Of a stretch of 64,000 bases of DNA, positions 34,467 to 44,463 are shown piece by piece. How positions within the stretch are numbered: position 1 is the stretch's first letter; every line of letters begins with the position of its first letter. Source of the DNA: Micractinium sp. NFX-FRZ (lineage: Eukaryota > Chlorophyta > Trebouxiophyceae > Chlorellales > Chlorellaceae); contig JAPTJF010000027.1 in assembly GCA_029339195.1 (NCBI GenBank), positions 124,001 through 188,000 of the forward strand. The letters are read 5' to 3'. The position numbers and the translations under genes were made by a program. Under the pieces are notes generated by a model, which searched no databases, had not been told where the DNA came from, and was given only the letters and a program-made list of their open reading frames with translations.

Positions 34467-37400
34467 ATGTCGACTCCCGCTGCCCTGGAGGCCTCCCGCG
34501 CCCTGGACGGAGTGTTGGCGCTGCTCCGCAGCCAGACGCGCGGTCTGCCGCCGGCTGACAGCCTCGAAACTTACGCACAGTCGATCGCTGATTCCTGTCA
34601 CCAGCTGGGTGACGGGGAATGCAGCCCGTCAGACCGCACCCTGCTGGGCGGGTAAGACCTCCCGCCACCGCGGTAGCGCCTGCGAGCACGATGCCTCAGC
34701 TGTGCCTCAGCGGCAGCAACCCGCTGCCTTGGCCATTATTCTGGGCTGCAAATCCCGCGATGCACCCTGCCATCTAGCCGACTTGATACCAACAACGCCC
34801 ACTGCAGGAAGCTAGCTCAGCTGGGGCCGCTGCTGGCGCGGTTCGACGCGCAGGCGGGCCGCATCATGCAGGGTGCGCGCGGCCTCGCTGGCGCTCGGAA
34901 CGAAGTGAATGCAGCCCTCGAAGTCCTCAACAATGCCAGCAGCCTGGCCGTGTTGATCGACAGCGGCCATTCAGACAGCGTGCGGATGCTGGCAGGTGCA
35001 GCGCTTCTCATCCGGAGCGGCGCGCGGCTGGGTGACGTTTCGGCGGCAGGGTCACGGCACGCTTGGCTGCACAAGACACTTTCAACAGCCTCCCAACTGG
35101 TGCAAAGGCTGCCACGCGGGGCAGCATTGGATGCTACCACCACAGCTGCCGGCGCGGCTGTGTTTGCCACATTTGAGACTGTGCATTGGCTATCCGTGGT
35201 GACTGACACTCTGCTACGGCGCCGGCTCACGCTGCGAGCGCGCTCGGGTACGTAGGATCCGCCTTGCGTGCTGTTCGCGGCTGCTAGCATGTGTGAAGCA
35301 TCTCATGTTTGCAGCTACTGACAGCTAAGGCACCCCTTCTCACCGCCTCCGTTGCAGGCCGGGAGGTGCCGCACTGCTTCTGGCAGTCCTTCCGTTGTAG
35401 CTGCGCTGCTCTTGCACCACGACAACACCGCCTTCTCTGGCGTGCAGGCGGCAGTGCAGGCAGACCCCGCCTTGCAGCGCCGGCTGGTGCAGCTGGCACG
35501 CCTGTGCCTGACTGTTGCCGTGCCTGCAGCAGCCCCTTCTGAGCATGAACCTGCTGAAGTAGGCGCTGCCACAGCCTATTGGGGAATGGTGAACGGAGCT
35601 GTGGGCATCCTCGAGGCCGACTGCTTGTCTGCGGCACTGGCACAGCAAATGCGCCAGGGGCAGGCGCTGGCAGCAATACAGCAGCTCGGCGCACACCTGG
35701 TGAAGCAGCTGCCGCCCAGCCCGCCACCCGGCATCAGCTCCGCCTGGTTCGCAGTTGCATGGCAGGCTGCAGCCAGCCTGCTGCTGCTGTTTTGTCAGCA
35801 TCACCCAGACAGCGGGGCAGCTAGCTGGGCCGTGCTTCACATGTTCCCTCAGCTGGCCCAGGCTCTCAGATCGTTGGCAGCAGGACAGCAGGGGCGTGCT
35901 GGCATCTTCAGCCTGTGGCTGCAGCTCACTTTGGCTGCCTGCCCAGAGGCGGCTCATGTGCACACCTCGGAGCAGCTCAAGCTGCTTCTGTCAGCGGGGG
36001 ATGCTGCGCTCCGCCTGCTGCCTGCAGTGCTGCAGCGGCAGCCATCGGAGGCAGCGGAGGCCAGTGAGCAGCAGCAAGGGCACCGCAATGCTGCAGAGGA
36101 GGACGACGCAACAGCAGGGCTTGTCAAAACCCTTGTGACGCTTGCGGTCTCGGCAGCAGAACTGACAGGCACATGTATCCAGCAGAAGGCAGAGCAGCAA
36201 CGGCAAGGCCAGCAGGAGCAGCACACCCCAGGAGCTGTGCTGGCAGCAGTGCTGCCGGCAGCGTTGCAGCTGCATTCTAGCGCGTGCCGCGTGGTTCACT
36301 GGACTGGGGGCCTGCAGCTGGCCGCAGAAGGATGGGGCCATGTGGTGCGGCTGTTGGACGAAGGGGAGATGGTTCAATGGCTGGCAAACGGCATGCACGG
36401 CATGCTTGAGGACCTCTACATGCTGACAAACCAAGTCGGAGATGAGCAAGGCACCACGCTCGGTGGGCCGGCTGTCAGGTGGGTGAGTGACGCCCAACAG
36501 ATGTCGAACACCCTGTCTCGAACTTTCGACATAAGAGCAGTTCCTGCGCTTGGCTTGAGCTTTGTCAAAACGAAGTGGCAGGAGTGCCTGGGTGCATGCA
36601 TGGCAGACACCAACCTGACTTGCATTGCAATTGTTTATTGACCAACTGGCAGTCGCCTTGCATTGCACATGCCCTCTGCAGGCAGCTGGAGGGTTCGTTT
36701 GCAGCACAGCTGGAGGTGCTCATGGTGTTCTCTCAACAGCTGGGAGGCGTGATGGCATGGGAGGCGGGGTATGCGGTGCCCTGGGCCCGCCAGCTGCTCA
36801 GTGTGGCATCCCGCGTGCCGCCGGCTGCCCTAGTGCCCGGCGTGCTGGCGGAGCTGAACCTACTGCCACAAGCAGCGGTGAGTCCCAATCGGGTTGCTGT
36901 GTGTGTCGGAGCTGCCTTGGTGCAGGCCTTACACTGTCAAAAAGCTGTTCACCAACCAAAGCTGGCTCCGCTTCCTCCTCTTCTCCGCACACAGCTGCGT
37001 TTGGATCTGCCTGTGGAAGGCTTGGCAGCGCTCACCGAGTCCCTCGGCCTTGCAGCCTGCCAGTCCGCCCGGATGTGCGCTGCCCTGCTGCTGCACACTG
37101 CCGCCACGAAGCCGGTGGTGCAGGCAACACTGCTGTTCTTGCCAGAGGCCCTGCTGTTGGGGAGCTGCGGCCACACCCTGAATGATGTGGTGGCTGGGGC
37201 AGAGGTCCCTGCACAGGCACAGGTGCGTGCAAGTGCGCCATCGAGGCGTACGTTTCTGGCAGTGTGTGTGTTGGGAGTGCAGGCGAGCTAGTCGCCTGGA
37301 GACGTGAAAAAATGGCAGGCCCTCAGCAGGCCCCCCTGCTGACCTGCAGGCATGCTTCAGCTCAACCCCTGCTGACCTGCATGCATGCTTCAGCTCTTCT

Positions 37401-38039
37401 CCCGCTGACCTGCAGGCAAACTTCTGCCGGCAAGTTGCTCACCGGGTCACTGCGATCACAGCCCTACTCGATGCCGCACGTGCGGCAGCAGAGAGCATCC
37501 ATGATGCAGCCGCCTCCAGCACTGCAAGCGGCAGCGCCGGCTTTGCCCTGGGCAGGCAGCTGCAAAATGCAGCGCAGCAGCTGCAGCAGGGCCTGCAGCC
37601 GGTACAGCAGCTGGGCAGCCTCTCCAGCCCCAGCCCTGAGTTGTTCTGGTCAGCTGCTGAGGCGGTTCAGGCCTGCTGGCATGAGGTGGCCACAGCCTCC
37701 ACTGCGCTGGCCCAGCTGCTGCAGCAGCACTGGCAGGCGCCGGAGCAGCAGGCTGCGGAGCGGTTGCAGCTGGCGCAGGCGGCCGCCACCCGCAGCTGTG
37801 CCTACCTGCGCTGCGCCAACCTGGGTGCCGAGGGCGGGCCTGGGGCAGGCGAGCAGCCAGGAAGCAAGTGTTGTGGTGGCTGCCGCGCAGTGTGGTATTG
37901 CAACACCACCTGCTCACACGCCGACTGGCGTGGGCCGCTGGGGCACCGGCGTGTGTGTGCTGAGTTGGGGGCAGCACGGCAGGCGGCGCGGGCGGCGGCG
38001 CGGGCGGCGGCTGCCCAACAGGAGGATGCAGCAAGCTGA
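34467..38039 (+). CDS. MYND-type zinc-finger protein
   Basis: Six exons, 34467-34651, 34808-35247, 35401-36478, 36682-36877, 36995-37222 and 37416-38039, give 916 residues with closed phases. Residues 1-830 are almost entirely alpha-helical Leu/Ala/Gln-rich sequence without a recognised domain, perhaps a helical-repeat scaffold. The C-terminus (837-890) is a MYND finger: CAYLRC, then KCCGGCRAVWYCNTTCSHAD, then WRGPLGHRRVC, giving the expected paired Cys plus final His-Cys zinc ligands. MYND fingers mediate protein-protein contacts, often with proline-rich peptides; there is no SET domain, so a methyltransferase role is not supported. Exon 3 must start at 35401 (ttgtag) and not at the earlier ttgcag, because only that keeps phase. 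A TGTAA lies 236 nt after the stop. Confidence 0.85.
37332..37415 (+). repeat. 35-bp tandem repeat containing the exon 6 acceptor
   Basis: Units beginning ctgctgacctgcaggcatgc and ctgctgacctgcatgcatgc precede the real boundary cgctgacctgcaggcaaact. The unit includes the acceptor, giving two decoy or relic acceptors at 35-bp spacing. Confidence 0.8.
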
Positions 38040-38274
38040 AACGCCTCATATCAAGGTGTGACAGCACGCCTAGTGAGCATTACGCAGCTGAGCACATCAT
38101 TGAGCAGCGCCGGCGGCACCGGCGGCGGCCAAGAAAGAAAGGGCGGGGGGGCGCGTCGCCGACACACACAGGGCAGTGCGGGATGAGAAGCGGCGGAGTG
38201 CTGCACCATCCTGTTTGAAAACAGCAGGTTGAATGATTCGTTTTGCTCTTTCTCGTATAGATAGCGTGGGCAAT

Positions 38275-38279
38275 TGTAA
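38275..38279 (+). terminator. Possible TGTAA polyadenylation signal
   Basis: TGTAA lies 236 nt after the MYND gene stop and 149 nt before the next gene's ATG. Confidence 0.45.
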
Positions 38280-38427
38280 ATGTATGACTCGCGCTGGGTA
38301 CGGCATGTGCACGAGTGGCGGCGGAGGGTGGCGGTGGTGGCAATGGCGGGCAGGAGCGGTGCCATTCAGCTAGCAATTTCACAGACGATTCCTTTTGGCC
38401 GTTATTGAATCGGGAGGGTGGTGGCTG

Positions 38428-39990
38428 ATGAAGCGCGACACAGAGGACGTGCAGGTGGGTGGGCGAGAACCTGCCTACGGCCTTGCTCACAGGCGCGCGG
38501 GAAAGCAAGTGCATACGGCGAAGAAACACGAGCGACTGTGATTCGCGCCAGGAGCGGTGGCAATGTCAGCACCTGCAGAGCGGCGGGAGCGGCAGCGCCG
38601 GCAGCGTCCTGCGCATGGTACAGCCGCAACCAACCTGTTTGTGCCTCCTGTTCCCTGTGCAGCGTGCCAATGCGCCCATCAGGATCAACGTTGGCGGCCA
38701 GCTGTTCTGGACCACGCTCACCACCCTCACTTCCACCGCCCCGCACTTCCTGCACAGCGTGTTTGCTGCCGGGGACCAGCGGGGGCTGCAGGGCACGATG
38801 ATGCGGGACGACAGCGGCAACGTCTTCATTGACAGGTGCTTTGCGCAGATTGCTGGTGCAGGGGAGGCAGTCGTGCACGGAGTGGGAGGGCCCGCATCAT
38901 AGGGTGCTAAGCGGATGCAAAGGGGATGCTAAGCACAATGCACGGCGTGGCCGCTCACTCATCTGCATACCCTGCCGCCTCGACCGCTGCCCCGCTAGTC
39001 TAGTCTAGTCTAGTCGCTGCCCCGCTACGGCCCCGCTGTGTGCGTTTGTCCTGCCATGCAGGGACCCGCGCTGGTTCCCGCTCATCCTCAATTACCTGAG
39101 GGATGGCTCTGTGCCGCTGCCGCCCACGCTGCACGAGCGGCGCCAGCTGCGGCAGGAGGCGCTGTTCTACGGCCTCATGGTGAGCTGCTTTTGGGTGCGC
39201 TCAGCTGCCACATTTCCGGTTGCGCTGGCAGAGCAGAGACAGTGCACTCAGCTGCAACACTTCTGATGTCACTGGCAGAGCCCGCAAGGGAGCTTGGGCG
39301 GCAGTTGGGTCCAGGGCATGGCGTCTGTCCCTCGGCTGCCTCGCCTGGTTTCGCAAGTACTGCCTCCAGGCTGCTGCCCACCTCCCGTCTGACCGCCTCG
39401 GACATGCAACAATTAATAATGATTGTCTGACTCCAATCGTCCCACTTTCTGCAGTCGCTGGCAGAAGAAATTGAGCGTGCAGACGCCTCCGCCCCGCACC
39501 TGTGGACAGAAGTGTTGCAGCAGTGAGCACCGCCAGCTGCCATGCCGGCGGCGCCTGCTTCTGGGTGACTTCTAGGCCGGCAATTGCATTCCTCAGCCGG
39601 ATCCTTTGGGCTTGCCGGTCGCGACAGCAACAGTGCCTGCAATCTGCCCATCAGCCATCTTCCTCCATTCCTTTATTGCCTCGCAGATACAACTTGGAAT
39701 ACGTCATGGCACGTCTAGAGGCCAAGCTCATACCGCCGCTGAGCTCCATAGCGCTGGCGATCAACGACCTGCCGGAGATAAACATCAACTTGAGGCCGCT
39801 GACGGAAGAGGTGGCACGCTGCCGGCGGGAGGCGGAACGGTCACGCAAGGAGGCGCGGCAGCTGCGGCACCACCTTGCCGGCTTCAAGAGGTTCTTCATG
39901 ATCAACGAAGGGGTGCCTTGGAAGGATACGGAGGAGCCATGGGGGGTGGCGAGCGACACGGAAGAGGAAGAGGCGGTGGAGGAGGAATGA
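38428..39990 (+). CDS. BTB/T1-domain protein (KCTD-like)
   Basis: Five exons: 38428-38454, 38663-38835, 39062-39179, 39455-39522 and 39687-39990, 229 residues. The first is a 27-base micro-exon encoding MKRDTEDVQ; it was chosen because its CAG|GTGGGT donor is in phase with the next exon and needs no unusual start. The BTB/T1 fold is clear: IRINVGGQLFWTTLTTLTST, GTMMRDDSGNVFID, then RDPRWFPLILNYLRDGSVPL and a QEALFYGL helix, the arrangement of potassium-channel tetramerisation (KCTD) domains. The C-terminal half (LNRPL-type helix, RREAERSRKEARQLRHHL) is a coiled coil ending in a Glu-rich tail. KCTD-type proteins usually oligomerise and many act as cullin-3 substrate adaptors; that role is inferred from family only. 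There are no channel segments. Confidence 0.85.
38995..39015 (+). repeat. ctagt pentanucleotide repeat
   Basis: Four tandem ctagt units lie in the second intron of the BTB gene. Confidence 0.85.
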
Positions 39991-40108
39991 GAGGGGCTGG
40001 TGGGGTCGACGGGGCGGGCGCCGCCGGCGAGCCTGGGCCTGAACGCGACAGTGACAGCAGGTGCTAGCACTCTGCAGAATCTGTCAGCGTTCGTCTCAAT
40101 GTGCACCT

Positions 40109-40113
40109 TGTAA
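40109..40113 (+). terminator. Possible TGTAA polyadenylation signal
   Basis: TGTAA lies 119 nt after the BTB gene stop. Confidence 0.5.
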
Positions 40114-40315
40114 ACGAAGACACAAACGCAGGAGAGAGTGCATGCTGAGCACGCTGGGCAGCCGAGTCGAAGGTGCAGGCGTCTGCACAACTCATTGATC
40201 AGCCTTGGAAGCAATCCATCGAGTTTCCTGCCACAGCACCAAGCTCCTCCAGCCATCCTTCATCCCGTCCTGAAACCCTCTACCCTCCTTCTTCGGCGTT
40301 AGCCTTACGCAAACG

Positions 40316-40681
40316 ATGCTGTTGGCAGCTCGCAGAGCAGCGCTGGCAGCTGCCTCCAAGGCGCCCTGCCCGCCCGCCGCCGCCGCCGTCGCCGGCCCCA
40401 GCGTGCGCGCCATGAGCGGTGGCGGCGGCGTGGTGGCCGGGCAGGACACTCCTGTCAGCCTCGAAGACCTCCCTGAGAACGTGAAGTCCAAATATGAGAC
40501 CGCGGTGCAGGGGCCCCGTGCCTCTCCGGCTTCAGGCAAGGAGGGCAAGCAGCAGGGCACGCCGGCGGCCGCCAGCAGCGGCGCCGGCGCCGGCCAGCAG
40601 GCGGGGAAGGTGGGCAGGCACCCCGGCCCGCAGCAGGACCCATACAGTGGCGGCGACCCAACTCAGGAGGGCAAGGAGTGA
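40316..40681 (+). CDS. Small protein with organellar presequence
   Basis: A single uninterrupted 121-codon frame begins at an ATG in good context (aaacgATGC). The N-terminus MLLAARRAALAAASKAPCPP is Ala/Arg-rich and free of acids, like a mitochondrial or plastid presequence, with a possible cleavage region around AGPSVRAMS (residues 27-35). The mature part carries one conserved-looking segment, SLEDLPENVKSKYETAVQGP, then a low-complexity Gly/Gln/Ser/Pro tail. No family is recognised. It is intronless, unlike all of its neighbours, and lies 326 bp after the BTB gene on the same strand. Confidence 0.6.
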   Translation: MLLAARRAALAAASKAPCPPAAAAVAGPSVRAMSGGGGVVAGQDTPVSLEDLPENVKSKYETAVQGPRASPASGKEGKQQGTPAAASSGAGAGQQAGKVGRHPGPQQDPYSGGDPTQEGKE

Positions 40682-41422
40682 GGCCTGCCCAGCGGCTCCT
40701 GCCCAGCAGCGGCTGTGTGGCATGGCGGCAGGCAGGGAGCGCTGCCCAGCAGCAAATATGGGCAGCAGGGCAGCTAGGGAGGAGGCGCTGCCTGCCCTCT
40801 GGGGCAAACACGGCTGGGCAGCCGGTGGCGGCAGTAGCGGCAAGAAGGAAGGCCTGCCGGCGAAGCAACAGCGGTACCAGGCGAACATGAGGCCTGGCCC
40901 ACCGGTAGCCAGCACACGAAACCTTAACACCCACTTCACCCCACGCACTGATTCCTGACCCCCCCCTGTAGCTGTGTTGCTGTCTGTTGTTTAACAGCGA
41001 TAATTGAATGGCAGCAGGAGGATCCGAAGCAGATCAAAGGATTGAATGAAATGGTCGGGGGTTTCAAGTGCTAGAATTCAGGCGGGGCAGGAGCGGGGCA
41101 GGCGGGGCGGGGCGGCACAGTGCGGTTGACAGAACGGCGCGCCAGCCGCCACCCGCCCAGCCTCCAGTTCTCGTGTATATGGTGCGTTTTGGCAGCGTGC
41201 TGCTGATGATTGAGCTCACAGAGGCGGGCCACACCCCAAGGGCCAGGCCACGGCACCAGGGGCAGGCCAGGCCACCCAGCCAGGAGCCAGGCGCTGCCCC
41301 CTGGAGCGGGCAGGCGGCACTAGGATCAGCTCAGGCAGGTCAGAACCTCAGGCGGGTCCTGCCACGCCACCACCAGGGGGCAGGTGTGTGCCCACAGCTG
41401 CTGTGTGCAGGCCCGGCCCCCA
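40682..41422. other. Intergenic, convergent 3' ends
   Basis: The stretch between the small presequence gene (plus) and the DUF4079 gene (minus) shows no conserved frame, repeat or TGTAA. Confidence 0.45.
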
Positions 41423-43876
41423 TCAGATGGAGAGGCCCAGCTGCAGGCCCAGGCCGGCGTGGATGACAAACAGCGCCAGGATGGCGGAGCCAAAGTAGGC
41501 GTGCAGGCCGCGCGCGTTGGGGTCGTCCTGCAGTGGTAAGAAGTGTGAGGAGGGGGCGGGGTATGAGAGTGCATCGAAAGGGAAGTGAGGGAAGCCAAAG
41601 TGGGCGTCGAGGCCACGGGCGTTGGGGTCGTCCTGCAGTGATTCAAAGTGAGACAGGCATGGCGCTGAAGAGGGCAACGAGCGGCGTGCGGGGTGGTACG
41701 CGGTGTGGGTGGCTGGCCAGGGGGCTTGGGGGCTGGGCGAGCCTGTGAGGAGGCAGGCACCCACCATGCCAGCCAGCCCGCCTGCTCACCCTTCCCACGC
41801 ACGCTTCAGGCATCCGCGCATCTCCTGCCCCTGGCCTCGCTCGTGCAACCTCCCCAGGCACGCCACACCTACCTCGAAGAAGGCGGACAGCATGCCCTGC
41901 AGGGCCACCCGTCTGGCCAACCATCCTCTGCACATCCCTCATGCACATCTCTTGCTTCTTACCTCGAAAAAGGCGGACAGCATGCCCTGCAGGGACAGCA
42001 GCACCAGACCGATCACGGCGGTCGTGAAGTGGCTGCTGCTCCACAGGTCCTTGCCCTGCGGGGTGGAGGGGAGGGGTGGGGGCAGGTGGGGTGGCAGGTG
42101 GGTGACGTCAGGCTGGCTGGTGGGACCGCGGGCAGCAGGGGGGGTGGCGCGGGGGCGGGGAAGGGAGACGGATGGGAGGCGGTGCCCCGACGGGTCACCT
42201 GAAGCGAGGCCCCAGCCTGACTTGCCCCCCACCATACTTTGTCACCTCCCAGGCCCAGGGCCTGCCCACCAGCATCAACCCGCAGGCACCACCTGCAATG
42301 CACGTGGAAAAGAGCCTCCCAGCATGCTCCAGCGACACCCGCACCACACCATCAAACCACACCAGAGAAGGTACACCCTTACACCTGGAGCTGCCCCACC
42401 TGCATGAGCATGGACATGGAGCCTCCCAGGCCGCCCAGGGCGAAGAAGAGGGTCATGCCGATCGCCAGCTGCAGCCCAGGGGGTCGAGAGTCGGCAGGTC
42501 AGAAGCCAGTCCGTCAGAAGCAGCTGCCTGAGCGGCAGGTAACCAGGAAACCATGGCCAAGGCTCAGTAACGGCTCACTGCTGCCTGCAACTACTTTGCT
42601 GCCCGCCCGGCTGGGTGGTTGGAAAATGCTGGTGCGAGGCTGCTGGGTGGGCGAGCCAGTCTGCCGCCCCCATCCACCTGTCCATTGTTGCTAAGATGCA
42701 GGTGCAGCTTGCCTTGGGGTGCAGGTCCTGCGCCTTGGCCACCTCGGCAGCGTCGTCAGACAGGCGGATGCGCCAGCCCAGGTCTGCACGAAACAGCGGG
42801 CAATCAAAGACCACCACAGATGGGTGCGTGGGCAAGGTTGGGTGGCGAGGGCTCGGAGGGGAGCAGCCCACAGCAGCGGCTGCCTGGGGGACACGAGCAC
42901 AGGTTGCGCAGGCGGTCTACTGGCAGCGCTGTCTCAAGCAAATGGCGAGCTCTGCCAGCAGGTGCAGCAGTCAGATGCAGGTGGCAGGCACAGGCGCGAC
43001 AGGCATGCCAGCTGGCACCAAGTGGAGCCAGTCTTTGGCGGTCACTGGCGGCAGTTAAACCAGTGGACTCACATCCAGAGCCGTACACGCCCATGGCCAG
43101 AAGAACGACCCACATGTTGGCCGCGTGCCCCCGCATTGCATTAAGAGGCAGGGTTGACAAGAAACAGATGGTGAGTGACGCCGTAGAGGGGATGGGGGAG
43201 CAGGTGCTGCAATGCGGGTGCAGCGTGCGACGGTAGCAGCACTGGCAAGCAGCTCACCCAGTGCACCAGCGCCTCGGGCAGGTTCAGGGTGCTGAAGTAG
43301 TCGGCCTGGCCCTGCAGGACAGGTGGCCAGTGAGTGCCTGGTGCGTGAGTGATGGTCAGGCTAGCACAGCACTTTGTGGCAGTGACATGGCAGGGGCAGC
43401 ACCGGGCACTTCGCATGGAGGCTTGCAGCGTGGCGGCCAAGTGACGGTGCACCCTGGCCTGAGAATAAAGCAGTTGACCACGCCATACCTGCAGGTAGTT
43501 GGCCAGAGGGTTGATCCCGGCCAGCGCCAGCACTGCAGGCAGCGGCAGGCGCAAGGGCAGGCGTGGTCGGCGGGCGGAGGCAGCGAGGGCGTGATGGCGG
43601 CAGCGGTGGCAGTGCCGCGGTGGCCCGGGAGGCTTCCAGAGTCGCACATTGCGCTTATAGAGGCGAACCAGGGACGCAGAAACATCACACTGGCAGACAG
43701 GGCGGTGGCTCACTGGGGGCGGCAACCCCGTTCAGCTGCAGCTCCTTCTTGCTGCTGGCCTTGGCTGCCACCTTCTTGGAAGGCTGAGCCAGGCAGCGCA
43801 CGGGCTGCGCCGCGGACCGCCGGGCGGTGAGGGCAGCGGAGGCCCGTAGGCCGCTGGAGCACAGCACCGTGTTCAT
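41423..43876 (-). CDS. DUF4079 plastid membrane protein
   Basis: Eight minus-strand exons: 43876-43714, 43532-43489, 43311-43258, 43130-43073, 42783-42713, 42468-42400, 42055-41963 and 41527-41423, 218 residues. Exon 1 is an Ala/Ser/Arg-rich transit peptide (MNTVLCSSGLRASAALTARR). The body matches the DUF4079 family of cyanobacteria and chloroplasts: YFSTLNLPEALVHW, GHAANMWVVLLAMGVYGSG, LGWRIRLSDDAAEVAKAQDL, LAIGMTLFFALGGLGGSMSM, LWSSSHFTTAVIGLVLLSLQ and DDPNARGLHAYFGSAILALF, with about four membrane helices. Function is unknown; thylakoid or envelope location is inferred from family. Three oddities are present. The exon 4 acceptor reads CGG, not CAG. The donor after exon 5 is GC (AAG|GCAAGC). 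The last intron carries echoes of both flanking exons. Confidence 0.85.
41590..41632 (-). repeat. In-frame echo of DUF4079 last exon start
   Basis: On the minus strand, cactgcag then gacgaccccaacgcccgtgg closely copies the true start at 41527 (cactgcag then gacgaccccaacgcgcgcgg). Displacement is 105 bp, exactly 35 codons, and the interval is open. Confidence 0.93.
41873..41904 (-). repeat. Echo of DUF4079 penultimate exon 3' end
   Basis: ctgcagggcatgctgtccgc followed by cttcttcgag and gtagg copies the exon end at 41963 with about one mismatch in 31. Displacement is 90 bp, but read-through meets TGA. The copy also has an internal ctgcag, so it could act as a 24-base cassette encoding GMLSAFFE. 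Confidence 0.93.
43131..43133 (-). other. Non-canonical acceptor (CGG) at DUF4079 exon 4
   Basis: The join that restores the family motif EALVHW/GHAANMW needs an intron end immediately before GGGCACGCG, but the three bases there are CGG where CAG is expected. The ~90 bases upstream and the exon itself contain no AG on this strand. Confidence 0.7.
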
Positions 43877-44463
43877 TGCACGCGAAAATGTAAGTCACGA
43901 GGTACAAATGTTGTGTGGATTGGCACCAGGCGGCTGTGCTGGTGCATTAGGCAGCTCCTCAGCGGCCCGCTGCGCCCGCTCTGCATTGACAGCGGCCTCG
44001 CGGCTTGCCGGGTGGCAGGCGCTCCGGTGCCACAACCGTGCCCATGTTGTGTTTACTGACGCACTATGTCACTGGTTGAGCTTCTGCCCCACCCCCCCGG
44101 CAAGTTGTCGCCCCAAGTTGCATGCTGCGCAAACCTAAGTGAATCACCGCCCTGCCGACCGTGGCCCGCCCTGCATGCTTGCCGCATTGCTCCATGTGCC
44201 AGATCTGCTTGGGAAATGTATAAGTTATCATACAGGTTGATCCTTGGGCTCCCAGTCAGGGCCGGGCTGCAGCAACCTGTTGACGTCAACGTCACGGCAC
44301 GCGTGGCGGGGCTGGCGGCGCCAGCGCAGCGCTGGTCGCCAGTCCTCAGGCGCCGTTTGCCGCCTGTGCTACTCCAACACATCTCCCGCTGTCAGACATC
44401 TGTACATCATCTTGACAGCACTAGCAGCGCTCTCAGCAGCCCCTTGCCACCCCGCTTGGCGCC
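43877..44463. other. Divergent promoter region
   Basis: 587 bp lie between the starts of the DUF4079 gene (minus) and the MRT4 gene (plus). No exon, repeat or clear core-promoter box was seen. Confidence 0.5.

Noticed and set aside
38459..38662. Upstream in-frame extension as the start of the BTB protein
   Set aside because: The frame has a poor start and Cys/Leu-rich sequence, whereas the 38428-38454 micro-exon gives an ATG, a good donor, exact phase and a sensible N-terminus.
39222..39300. Possible echo of the BTB exon starting at 39455 (ctggcagag segments)
   Set aside because: Only about 10 bases match with no extended similarity, so it was left out of the echo list.
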